64,000 bases of DNA from assembly GCA_963693315.1 (NCBI GenBank), contig OY856187.1, positions 79,744,796 through 79,808,795 of the forward strand, given 5' to 3'. The DNA is from Diogma glabrata (Eukaryota; Arthropoda; Insecta; Diptera; Cylindrotomidae). Made by a program: the position numbers and the translations under genes. Of this stretch, positions 54,035 to 64,000 are shown piece after piece. The stretch's first letter is position 1; every line of letters starts with the position of its first letter. The notes under the pieces are model-generated. The model was not told the origin of the DNA and did no database searches. It worked only from the letters and a program-made list of their open reading frames with translations.

Positions 54035-54243
54035 TCCCGGTCTATATAGAATAGTGTTTCTGATATATACACAAACCCCATGCTTAAAATAAAATGAAGA
54101 CTCAAACTCATAATGAGGACAAAGATATTTACTACGATCTAGGTTTATAGCTTGGTCACTTATAATGGTTTCAGTTAAGAAAAGAATATCCGCTTTTAAA
54201 TTTGGAAAATATAGATGAACTGATGATTCATTCCTATTATATT
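54035..54243 (-). pseudogene. LINE endonuclease, N-terminal half
   Basis: The minus strand reads NGKIINLFRQYNRNE, FPNLKADILFLTETIISDQA (the conserved .DI..LTET block with catalytic Glu), HYEFESSFYFKHGVCVYISE, ending at DRETA where the long-TIR element begins. It continues in 50992-51470. Confidence 0.8.
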
Positions 54244-54880
54244 GGCGAAATAAATTGATGATTTTGCCATTTCAAAAAATATTTAATTGTTTTCAATTAA
54301 TATTCAAACTAACAAAAAGAAAAACTAAAACAATTATTGGAGACTAGAAATAATAACAGAACAATTCTCTATTTGATAACCTTGAAACTCCGATAAATAC
54401 TAAGCTCTATTATACCACCAAAAAGAAAAAACACACATAAAACGCAGTAACACGAAAACAAATAAAACCTAAATTGACTACTTCAACATAAATTTGTTTG
54501 GATATTATATTACGGTTTAAATTTGGTTTGAATAAAACAGCAAATGTTGAAGATTGAAATGCGTAGCGAATTTGTTGAAAAGGCAGCAGCTTCTCTCTCA
54601 ATTAAGAAGATTTATTTAAATCGTTGACGGTCGATCACACGCAAAAATGTGAAATGAATCACAAAAACTGTGCGTTTTGCAATAAAAAGAATCTACCTAC
54701 ATCTTATCGTACCTTAAGTATTACAATATCGAGCAAAATGTCGAAATCTTCTTTCAACTTGAAAGGTCGTGGTCTTTTTTGCGTTTTTAAAATCGTTTGG
54801 ATCTAAAACATCGAGAACTGTTCAAAAAGTGGGGGATTTGATTTTTGGCTGAAGGCTTCAACACAAATTAAAAAATGTTT
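54244..54880. other. Unassigned AT-rich sequence
   Basis: Probably LINE 5' sequence and flank. Frames at 54410-54601 (-) and 54624-54806 (+) have no recognised family, although the latter, with HKNCAFCNKKNLPTSY, lies just upstream of the Penelope fragment and might belong to it. Confidence 0.35.
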
Positions 54881-54906
54881 AAATAATTTGAAAGATACAG
54901 AAGAAA

Positions 54907-55020
54907 AAAATCTGGAGATTATCAGACAAAATGTTTAGATTGTCCCAAAACATACACTGGACAAACAGCAAGAGGGTTTGATACTAGATTAAAGGAACAC
55001 AAATTGAAAAAATAAATTAA
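54907..55020 (+). pseudogene. Penelope-like element GIY-YIG endonuclease fragment
   Basis: The + frame reads KSGDYQTKCLDCPKTYTGQT, then ARGFDTRLKEHKLKK and a stop. It matches the GIY-YIG endonuclease of Penelope-like retroelements: G-Y....C..C...YiGQT.R....R..EH, with the CxxC pair typical of Penelope. The first motif is GDY instead of GIY and the second YTG instead of YIG. The enzyme cuts the target for retrotransposition. The reverse transcriptase normally found upstream is not recognisable, so this is a short remnant. Confidence 0.75.
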
Positions 55021-55348
55021 GTGTTGCATAACACAAGGTAAAATTTGAACAGAAAATAGACGAAGTAAATTCAAAAATTAAACGCATATGAATCAATTTA
55101 TATTTCAAAAATAAAAGATTTGATACGGATTGTGCGATAGTTAAATCTCCTTTATATAACTCTGTTTAAAATAGTATTATTAAAATATTTATTATTAAAA
55201 ATAATAAATATTTTAAAATAATAATTAGTATTAAAATATTTTTCTTAAACATTAACGCCCATTAATTACTTATTTTTATTTTTTATACATTTTTTATTCT
55301 TGACGCCCACTAATTAAGTTTTTGGATTATGTGTATTATGTATATATT

Positions 55349-55712
55349 GTTACGATTACAGCAAAATCATAACAAATTAATGAAAGAACTGTTCTTAGAA
55401 CTTTGGTCAACAATAAATAAAATTGAATGATTTTATGAATCAAATCAACATAACGTAAAATAATCGAACATTTTAATATTTTTTCAAGGTTTCTAAAAAG
55501 TGACCTCAAATTATCTAGAAATTATACAGAATCGTATATAAGCAATTTACCTCTTGTAGAATAGATTAGTTTTATTTTAAGCCGGCGATGGTAAAGTTAA
55601 AATTATAAAAGTGATTTTTAAGTTAGTTTTTGTGAATAAAATTTTAAGTGCTATTGGGAAGAAATAATTTGTGTATTATTTTAAACCTTGTGTTACTGGA
55701 AATTTCTACAAT
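55349..55712 (+). repeat. Candidate LTR (5' or solo)
   Basis: Begins TGTTACGATTACAGCAAAAT. It contains a TATA-like TCGTATATAAGC at 55536, an AATAAA at 55637 and ends near GTTACTGGAAATTTCTACA. A possible gag start follows 100 bp on. TG...CA ends and internal promoter/polyA order suit an LTR, but no second copy was found in the window, so this rests on composition and context. Confidence 0.35.
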
Positions 55713-55810
55713 AAACCGTTGGGGTTTCTGATGCTGTTGAAAGAATATTCTAGTTAAGAATATTGTTTGCTGATTGTTTTGGAACAATTAAGGAGTTGAA
55801 TACTTAATAA

Positions 55811-55925
55811 TGCCTGGTGTGTTTGCTTACTAATCAGTGGTCGAACTCAGAAGGAGATTGGGAATTGCGTTTAACGAATTTTGAGTTAGGCCAATTCGAA
55901 GTAAGGTTGGAAAAATGTAAAAATA
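55811..55925 (+). pseudogene. Possible retrotransposon gag N-terminus
   Basis: ATG at 55811 reads MPGVFAY, a stop, then SVVELRRRLGIAFNEF and, after a one-base shift, FELGQFEVRLEKCKN. The VVELRRRLGI pattern resembles the short helical domain that starts many insect gag proteins. Its position after a candidate LTR and leader supports this, but the piece is short and broken. Confidence 0.35.
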
Positions 55926-58480
55926 TTATAATTTTTTTCTTTTTTATCAATAGGCTTAAGTTTTTGTTTTTATGAATTATTTTAAGTTGCAATACATACA
56001 TGCAGATCATATTTTGAATATCGAAACTAGTTGTGTTAAAATTAAAATAATAAAAAAATTAAAAAAAATTATTTTACATTTTAATTTTTTTTTTTAAATT
56101 TAATCAAATATATAACTAAACAATAATATCTCATTCAAGTCACTCCGAAATAAATGTTATTTATGTCAATATTAGTCTATTTTTTGCCATATTGACGACA
56201 AAGTAATTTTGGTCTAATATTGTAAAATTATTTATTTAAATAACTGCTATTAGCTCAATTAATTTTTTAATAGTTTGTTCTTTTATCATAAGTAGGCCCG
56301 CCCGATCCCTGAGCCCGTTCCGACTAAGAATACCCGACCTTCAAATACGGCAATTTTTTTTTACAATAACGTTTACGATTAAAATGTTTATAGAGCTTGA
56401 GATTGAAACCAAATTGTCTTAGAACAATTTCTTTACTCAAGCATATATAGAAATAAGACATTTCTTCAACAATCCTTTTTCTTACCTTTATGACAACGAA
56501 TTCCTGAAATTCTTCATATTCCTATTAAAAAACATTAACAAAATAAAACTACCTTTCTATTTGTTTTTGTTTATTATAAGAACTGTTTATTTTTATTTTA
56601 TATCACTATACAGTTCGGACATCATATGAGTTTCTTTTTAAAGTTTTTATTGTTACATTATTGTTATTTTGTGAAATTTTAACATTAATTAATTTATATT
56701 TTCTTAATATTTTATACTTTTCTAGCTTTTTGTTATAACTGTTAGAAATGCGCATTAAAACATACGCATAGGATTGTTTATTTAAATTATTATTATATGA
56801 GTTTTTTTAAATAATAAAATAATTTTTTATAATTTGCCTTTTAAAGCTGGGTTAACATGGTTAACTTACATATTCTTATATTAATCATTTTTTAATATTG
56901 TATTAATTAATACAAGTAAATGATTTATTTTATATTTTGCATGAATATTTAAATATGAATATACGGGGTAGCATTGAGAGTTAAATAAGTTTGTGAGAAT
57001 ATCTAACAGATGTCACCTCTCTCTCTCTCTCCAATGAAGGTGTTATGATTTGCATATATGTGGGATTTATTATTGTTATTTTAATAAAGGTACACTAGAT
57101 CCTTCAATATTTTGTAATTTTAACATTATTATAGTAATAAAGTGATATTACATTCAGTACAATTAGATATTGATTGAATTTGAATGATAATAAAATATGT
57201 TTTTAGATTTTTACGAGTATTTAATAAATAAATAATTAAAATTACTGAATTATTTTTAATGGAAAATTGATTCATTTGTGTGATTTATATAAGCGGAAGG
57301 TTACTGTTTTTTTTTATTAAATACTTAGTTCCTTGTTAGATGATAATAGTCAGATGATAAAAACATTATTTACCTAAAAACATGATAAACCAAATTGATT
57401 TTATCCTGGACGTGCCACAATGAACATTTGTATTTTTTACGTCAATCATAATTCCATCAAAATATATTACTTATAATTTTTAAAAAAAAAATCGCTTGAT
57501 TGATATCAATACAAAAAAAATATTACTTGTTAACATTTATATTTTAGGAAATGCATCAACCTAGTTATATATTTTGTGATTATCATTGGTGAAATTTTTG
57601 TATGATTGATTTTGTTGTTTCTTTTATTTCTTCAATAAAATATTACATCAATTGATATTTAATAACTATTATTTTAAAGTTATCTGTTTGTTTTTTAAAA
57701 AATTTTATTAAATGTAATTAGGTACAAAGGAACATTTTTGCTTATAATTTAATATTTTAGAACTATTGATTTTAATGTTAGTTTTTTATCTTGATCAAAT
57801 CGAAACTATAATTATTTAAAATTAATTGTACAAAGTCGATCTTAGTTCCATTTTTCTTTACAACAAATAGACAACTTTGTACATAAAACGTATCCTAGCT
57901 AAAAATAATTATAAATTTATACTTGAGCTAGCAACATTTAGTGAAACAGTTCGACAACTTCAACCATAATAACAATCAATCCTCTATTTATCCATAATTA
58001 AACTATAACGTAATTGCTGAAGTTGTGTAACTCATTTTAATTTTAGCGACTGTTTGAATAATGTTTTATATAATAATTATGCTGTTGACTAAATTTTAAA
58101 AATCAATTGTATTTAAATGTAATTGCTTGTCGCTGTCAAGTTATCTATTCAAAATATTAAATAAATTAATAAAATCTAAAAAAAACTAGTTAAACTAATT
58201 TCTTTATTATAGCAGCAGCTGAGTTTAAAAAAATTAATTCAGTGCATTATACATTAGTTTTAGTAGTGAATATTATATGGGCTTTGTTGACCCTTACTAC
58301 AACCAGGTGAAATGCTAATTTTAATAAAAACGTTTTTCATCACTTAATGGTTTCATGATGAAAAATTAAGCGATGTCAAAGAACCCGTTAGTTCTTTACC
58401 TTCTTCCTACATTTATATCGGCAATGTACTACGGAAGTATGTTTTATTGTAATAATTCTATAGAAATTTTTTTCTTTGCA
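55926..58480. other. Long AT-rich stretch without recognised features
   Basis: Very AT-rich, with a short (CT)n tract at 57018-57031. No open frame of note, no splice-flanked exon and no repeat partner. Intergenic or intronic. Confidence 0.5.
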
Positions 58481-58499
58481 AAGTGATTATCCCTACACT

Positions 58500-59690
58500 A
58501 GAAAATCCAATTTCAACAATCCACTATCTGAATAATGGCAAAGGATAAGATGCTGATAAAACGGTAGCAAAACCATACCATTTTACTGTGGAATATAAAA
58601 CTCTGTCCAAGAGGAAGTATCTACTGGATCGAAAACAGCCTTAATTATTGTTACCATACATAAACCAGGTTATTGCGTAAATTGTACGGGTTATAGTAGC
58701 ATCACTCACTACGAATATAAAATACTAGTTATTGTTTTAATAATTCGACAAATCCTTTCATAAAACTGTGTCTATCAATAAGGATCTCACCACGCTTATC
58801 AACCACAGATCAATCGACTACCGAGCACTTCTTGAATGATTCTGGGAATGTTGAGAGTATAACAGCATTCAATATGTATATGTAGATTTTCAGCAAGCAT
58901 ATTCAAGCAAGTTAAGAAAATAAAACAGATGCAAAATAATAAATCCGCATGATGTGAACTAATGAAAAAACAGGAATTACTATTTTTCTGAGCATTTATG
59001 GAACATTCTCCAAAATAAAATTTCCTACTCGAATATTCTAGCAAGATATTGATTAAAATTGTATCCCTTTGCAGACAGTTGAAGTCGAAAAGCGATATTG
59101 TGAACAGTGATAAAAAGTGTAAATAAGATACAAGTAGGTATTGGCATTTAAATAAATGTTTTAAATGTTATGGAATATAAATTGTCTGTGTACTATATTG
59201 GCGGTGTATTCCTACTGGAAATTTCTACTACCAACCGTGGCGCATCTGAAACCAAAGCCCGTATTGCAGCTACATAATACATAAGTGTTTACGCACAGTC
59301 AAAAGATCTGCGAACAAAATATAATTGTAATTTTTATTGATGATCATACAAACAATAATTGCTCCATGTACAGTGCCGCTTCTGAAGATCAATTTAGGAT
59401 CCAAAAAACGCACGAAATAACTTCTAAGTTGCTACAATGTAATTGAATTCATCGAATATAACCGGAATGGATAGCGTGACTACGTAGATCTCCACACTAC
59501 AATTATAGATTATTAAAGTATCCCAACAACAATCAGATTATGTTCGTCGGCAGGGTAGTATCAGTTACCAACTGACGGGATGACGTCACTGGAGGTATTT
59601 GTGTTACATAAAAGGAGGCGAATGAAGCGATATAAATGGAAACTGAGGGATTCCTACAAATAGGACGGTAAATATTGAACTATTTGATAA
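58500..59690 (+). pseudogene. Strongly decayed RTE-type LINE ORF2
   Basis: The + strand can be followed in broken frames. GYCVNCTGYSSITHYEYKIL (58670-58735) corresponds to the reverse-transcriptase block with C.NYRGI.L....K.L. INRLPSTS (58805-58830) corresponds to the GFRPGRSTTD area and YVYVDFQQAYSSKLRK (58875-58925) to the catalytic .vDF..AyDS region. ETKARIAAT (59229-59260), NVIEFIEYNRNG (about 59438-59470) and SQQQSDYVRRQ (59520-59560) parallel ADIKARVSAAY, DVIGFIKSNRIR and the NNQLVFV part of the 34.5-kb copy. Too damaged to be functional; older than the two other RTE copies. The minus-strand 81-codon frame at 58799-59044 is a shadow. Confidence 0.6.
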
Positions 59691-60829
59691 TGGGCGTGCA
59701 TAACAAATAATTACTTTACTAAGTATTAGGTTCATGAGAAACTTTTCTAAATATTATTCACACTTTTTGGCGCATTGCTTAATGTTTTGGGTCTTAAGGA
59801 GTCGGTTGTTCGTGCAATGTAAAACGTAAGATAAGCAAATATTTCAAGCTAGGATTGAGAAAATAAAAACAAAATAAGCAAACAGTGAATAATTCAAAAA
59901 AATTTGCAAGCACGAAACTAAAATTGGATTGCAAATAATTTAACTAGGGGCATATTCCTTGGTTATGTGACGCAGTCTTTTTCAATGATTAAGTTACCGT
60001 TTCTTCCACTAAGCAATTGTGTGGCATCATCAAGGAATATTCAATAACCGAAAACTGAGTGGAGTTCATACACCAGCACCTCTTAGATATCAGCTTGACT
60101 AGTGATATCGTACTGCAATTGCCAGTGGTATGTGATATTGCACGTTAGCAGGAACTAGAGCATACGAGATTGTTACCCGTAGATCATAAATTTAAAAATA
60201 TATACAAATTAACGCGTTATGCATATCTTTACACGCCCCTTATAAATCGAAATAAAAAATATTAAAAGTCTGATATAATGACACCAGTCACCAGCTGTTT
60301 CAAATATTTTGTAAAAAATAGTGGACTGAAGTAACTAACATCTTTGAATTTCATTTAAAAAACGCCCGTCTGCAAAATGTTCTTAATAACATTTTATTAG
60401 CTTGGTATATGATATTTACCTACATACTTACTTGAGCAATATGAAATTGCCAACCACAGAGAAAAATGTGAAAATTACAAAATACAGCAAAAAAGTTCAC
60501 TGTGTTTGTATTGTGAAGCTTAAACCAAACATAATGCGTTCGTATAGATCATAACCTATCACAACATCACATAATACAATATAACAATACATAGCAAAAT
60601 AACATAAATTGATACTTAATTTATTGAACTAAAAATCAAAATTAAAATTCACTTGAACTAAAAGTTCCTGGTCTTCAATGTAGCTGGAGACCGAGCATGA
60701 GTCTTATTACAACTCACTGTCCTGTAACTAAAAGATTTATAAATACAAAATTTATCATAATGAATTTATTGCCACATTTACAACCTGTGATCTGACCTTT
60801 GACTTACACGTTTTCGCCATAGAAGACGG
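59691..60829. repeat. AT-rich sequence with R3 copy
   Basis: 59955-60150 matches repeat R3 (TTGACTAGTGATATCG, GCAATTGCCAGTGGTATGTG). The rest contains short ATAACAATA-type simple tracts near 60560 and nothing recognisable. Confidence 0.45.
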
Positions 60830-61260
60830 CCGGCCGGTCGGCAGAGACAGAATTAATTTTATTAGCTTATTTAGAACTTAGAAGTTAGAGCTTTTATCCA
60901 TCAAATATTTAGAGGTTTTATCCATCAAATACGCATTTCTAATTATAAAAACAGGGGCTCCGTAGGCTCAACCACTTTGTTCAACTTTGAAACGAATCCA
61001 CTAATCCAGATCTTCAATTTTTAAGTGAGCCCGGATCATATACTAAAGTTTCATCAAGAAACGTATGGAACGTTTTTGACATATTTTGCCAAGTTTCATC
61101 AAAATTGATTCATCAAGGAAGGCTGTAGTGTCTCAACAGACATACATTTGCTGTCCGACCAAAAAGTGAAAAACAAATATTTTTATTGGAAGTGACAAAC
61201 CGGAAGTTGGGATGCAGAACTGTTTAAAATCCGACTAAAGGCACCAATTTTTATCGGAAT
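60830..61260 (-). repeat. Fragment related to the interior of the 51.5-54.0 kb element
   Basis: CCAAGTTTCATCAAAATTGA (61084) and CAAACCGGAAGTTGGGATGC + AGAACTGTT (61197) are reverse-complement relatives of the TTTTGATGAAACTTTGG and TTCTGCATCCCAACTTCCGG blocks at 52200-52420. This shows a second, partial copy of that family in opposite orientation. Confidence 0.55.
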
Positions 61261-61280
61261 CGATTGTTATATACGTATAT

Positions 61281-62073
61281 CTTCGGTCTGAAAGACCTAA
61301 GTATTACAATCTTGAGCCAGTGAAAATTGTATCCCCACTGGTTTGACATTTCTCGGCGTTAAGGATTTTGATGAGTTTGAGTTTTCAGCAAAACACTTTT
61401 ATGAGGACATTGTTTTTAGTTTTGGTCAGCGATATATATGAAACATAAAACTCTTTGTTAAAACAAAAATATTACAATATGACAAATTCATATTTCGTTC
61501 AAAATTCCAAAAATATTTTAAAAATTAAATAAAATCAAAAACTCAAACTTTTTTCAAAATTCTAAAAATATTTCAAAAATTATTCGAAAATCAAAGTATA
61601 AAACTTTTATCAAAAATTCTAAAATTATTGCAAAAATTATAATAAAATCAAAAATTAAAACTTTTTCCAAAATTGTAAAAATATTGCAAAAATTATTACA
61701 AAAATACAAATTTTTCAAAATTTCAAAAATATTTCAAAAACTGTAACAAATTCAAAAATTTCCATGTCCAATTACATTTACGTCATACAAACAACTAAAG
61801 TTTTTTTCCAAAAAATTGGCTAAAAAAATAAATAAAATCATTTTTTTGACACACTTGACAATATTTTTTTGACAAACTTATAATGCAATAAAATTCTCAA
61901 TAATAATAATCTTATGTTCATTATATTTCATTTAAATAACTAATTTTATTTTTTTCTAAGCAAAAAAATGAAAATCATTCTTTTGACACACTTGACATTA
62001 TTTTTTTGACAAACTTATAATGCCATAATTCTTTATAATAATAATAAAATTTCATGTCATACAAATAATTAGG
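61281..62073 (+). repeat. Repeat element A, copy 4 (rearranged)
   Basis: Starts with the tail in minus orientation (CTTCGGTCTGAAAGACCTAA, 61281; GACATTTCTCGGCGTTAAGG). Then comes a segment matching 30780-30860 inverted. After that the AT array (61440-61760) and about two 140-bp units (61780-62070) follow in plus orientation. The inverted head-to-body arrangement differs from the other copies, so recombination or inversion occurred within the element. Confidence 0.75.
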
Positions 62074-62239
62074 GTAACTAAAAATATGGACTATGTAGCA
62101 TGTTTTTCTTACAGCACTTAATTAAAATATAATTAAGCTTAAAATCTGCTTCAGGTAAAACTACAACTTTTAAGCCCTACTTGTTATAGCATATTTTTGC
62201 ATATTTTACTCTGAAATGCATATAAGTGCATACCCAACT

Positions 62240-64000
62240 AGCATTTTAACTTCTTTTAAAACACTAAACAGTCTTACCGAAACTAACTTCCCCACCTTCA
62301 TTGTTTCTTTAAAATTTCTAAACAGTTTCGATAAAGGCCATTTGGAGAACTTTCCCCGCCTTTAACGAAGCTATAATTTGTAAAAGACTTCGGAAATAGC
62401 TTCGGTACGGTCTTTTGTAAGCAGTTATGCAAGCTGAATAGAAATTAAGGTTTGACAAGTTATAGCTTCGGTAAAGTACTTCTAATAGCTTGTTTTAAGC
62501 AATCTTTAAGCTATTAAAAAATGTGACAAAATTTTACAATGTTTTTTATATATCTACACTCTTTTAACGTAATTATTGTTATTTTTATGTTATTTATACA
62601 GTGTTTAAATTTAAGTTTTTGTTTACGGTCGCATCAAGTTTCGAAACCTGGTCCTTCGATCGTTTGTCCTGCACGCTATCCAATCGGCTGATTTAAATGT
62701 TAAGAAACAATAAATATCTTTGATAGTAGTTACAATAAAAATAGCTTCTATAAGACTTCCATAAGACTTCCATAGAATTTAGTTTTTTAATTTAGATGTA
62801 GAAAATATAGTATATAATTCAGGGGCTTATTTTTTATGGAAAAAGGTATATGACATGTAACTGCAATGGGTTTTTTAACGATGAAATTATAATCTAAGGT
62901 AAAAGAATATTGACAAATCTATTTTCTATTTGTTTTATTAGTTCAAAGATTTTAAGGAAAACAAAATTAAGGGGTTATATTTTTTCACTCATTAACTTTT
63001 AGGGTATTTACACCTTTATTTGAACAATATTTTAGTTTAAATAAAAAGTTTTGCAATTGGATTTTTAATAGGTGTCACAACACATGCGTACTAAGGTGCT
63101 GATGAATGCAGTTAATTTTTAAAAATGTTATATAAATATAAACTAATAACAAAAGAAGCAACGATATATCACACCCATCCATTTGCTGTAAATTATTTTA
63201 ATAGAGTGACTAAATTATGAAACTCTGTATCGCCTCAGTTCTTCCTGACGAGTTTGGCTCTCAGAAATGTAAAGAAAATTCATATACCATTATTTACAAA
63301 ACTTTAAATTTTCTCTATTCCATTCTAGTTGATTTTTGATTCTGATTCTCGAATCTAATTGATTATGATTGTGATTCTCGAATCTAATGGATTATGATTT
63401 TGATTCATTTTGTTGTCTATTTAAAGACTCTAAATAAAAAACATTTTATATTGTGCAAAATAAGTCTAAATAATAGATTAAAAAAACAAAAACCACCTTA
63501 TGCACAATACTTTTTTGACAAAAACGAATCGATTTCAATTTCGTATAAGCTTCAATTTCATATAAACTCATTCAAATTACATGTCACATATCTTTTCCAT
63601 AAAAAGTAAGCCCCTGAATTAAACTATATTTTCTACATCTAAATTTAGTTGAAATAATAGAAGCAATAGCTTCCGTCAGTTTGACATATTTCGTTTCAGA
63701 TATTGAAGCAATTTTTAGACTATGACAGCTGTGCTTCTATATACGATCTGTAAACAGTACAACCGAAACAACTACAATCCTAATGACAGCTATAACTTCT
63801 ATAACCTTTTTTCGGAAGCTTTATTTAGTGTTGTGTAGATAAGTTTCGGTAAAGCTTCTAATATTAAATATAGAAGTATTTTAGAAGCTTTCATTTCGAT
63901 GGTGGGGAGACCTTCTCTGTGGATGTTGTATAGAAACTTTATAGAAATAAAATATAACTAGCTTCCACTTAGAAGCTTTAGCGAAGCTTTATTGAAGCTA
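62240..64000. mobile_element. Large inverted-repeat element, right end beyond window
   Basis: GAAGCTT/AGCTTCGG-type motifs crowd both sides (62340-62520, 62740-62780 and 63650-64000), largely in opposing orientation. A clear inner inverted repeat of about 75 bp pairs 62790-62862 (GATGTAGAAAATATAGTATA, TTCAGGGGCTTATTTTTTAT) with 63565-63640. Between the arms lies a Jockey-like LINE tail (63170-63480). No transposase recognised. The outer right terminus lies past 64000. Confidence 0.5.
63170..63480 (+). pseudogene. Jockey-like LINE 3' end fragment, second copy
   Basis: HPFAVNYFNRVTK-like DNA (CCATTTGCTGTAAATTATTT, AATAGAGTGACTAAATTATG) then TTCTTCCTGACGAGTTTGGC and a 3' UTR with AAAGACTCTAAATAA parallel 4490-4780, with more deletions. 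A GATTATGATT-type short tandem (63340-63405) was added in its 3' UTR. The 71-codon + frame 63394-63609 is not supported as a gene. Confidence 0.6.

Larger units (their letters stand above)
51471..54053. mobile_element. 2.58-kb element with long (about 250 bp) terminal inverted repeats
   Basis: Left end 51471-51725: GGCCGGGAGGCAGTGTTGCA, GTCATTTGATGCCGG, GTGATCAGCTGATTGGCGGA. Right end 53755-54053 holds the reverse complements (TCCGCCAATCAGCTGATCAC, GCAACGCTGTCTCCCGGTC), about 75-85 percent alike by eye. It splits the LINE endonuclease exactly, which proves insertion. Outermost bases are flanked by TTA and TAT, so a TA duplication is possible but unproven. The interior has a repeated unit of roughly 400 bp with CTTCCGGTT boxes (51740-52430) and coding-like DNA at 52838-53065. 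No known transposase motif. Confidence 0.8.
48790..54243 (-). mobile_element. Jockey-like LINE, near full ORF2, split by another element
   Basis: Read on the minus strand from 54243 downward. Endonuclease N-terminal half (54035-54243), a foreign 2.58-kb insertion (51471-54053), endonuclease C-terminal half (50992-51470), reverse transcriptase (about 49600-50680), ORF2 C-terminus (48900-49500), then a 3' UTR sharing CTTCGGATATTCAAAGA with the fragments at 4290-4810 and 63170-63480. Frameshifts and stops occur throughout. The order of domains identifies one element. ORF1 is not recognised upstream of 54243. Confidence 0.85.

Overview
The window is a strongly AT-rich stretch of eukaryotic nuclear DNA, most likely from an insect. 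The grounds are a spliced host gene, introns of several kilobases, and a mix of RTE-like and Jockey-like LINEs, Ty3/Gypsy, Penelope, hAT and mariner remnants typical of insect genomes. The species cannot be named from the sequence. Nothing looks prokaryotic: no operons, no CRISPR array, no rRNA. Most long open frames are chance frames in AT-rich or tandemly repeated DNA.

The one host gene I can support is prolidase (Xaa-Pro dipeptidase, PEPD / Dip-C family) on the minus strand. Coding exon 1 is 38701-38886 and exon 2 is 26272-26463. Both have clean splice signals and phase-0 junctions and join into an unbroken N-terminal domain. The 12.2 kb intron between them holds palindromes, AT satellites, LINEs and hAT debris. 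I did not find the remaining exons, including all metal-binding residues; they should lie below 26272, probably outside the window.

Layout. 1-14190: repeat element A with two tandem arrays (861-3046), large palindromes (3581-4198), a Jockey-like LINE tail, a heptanucleotide microsatellite and unassigned AT-rich DNA. 14191-15985: an internally deleted RTE-type LINE inside a 14-bp target-site duplication. 15986-26200: foldback elements, a Ty3/Gypsy integrase fragment, a widespread GGGTTCCGTA-type repeat, a 250-bp palindrome, LINE-like debris and a decayed Jockey/I-type LINE on the minus strand. 26272-38886: the prolidase locus. 39096-39440: a shrunken mariner just upstream of the prolidase start codon. 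40105-42600: a frameshifted Ty3/Gypsy pol interrupted by an insertion that carries an antisense, dead deoxycytidylate-deaminase copy. 42881-46374: nested inverted-repeat elements with GATC-rich subterminal arrays. 47735-48440: small MITEs, one with an apparent empty site elsewhere in the window. 48790-54243: a Jockey-like LINE split by a 2.6-kb long-TIR element. 54880-60150: Penelope GIY-YIG remnant, a possible LTR plus gag start, AT-rich DNA and a second decayed RTE LINE. 60830-64000: rearranged element A and a large inverted-repeat element cut by the window end.

These parts do not work together as a pathway. The picture is one conserved housekeeping gene whose intron and flanks absorb repeated transposon insertions. 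The novelty lies in non-coding families: element A, the GATC-rich TIR elements, the long-TIR element with hidden coding-like sequence, and the giant palindromes.
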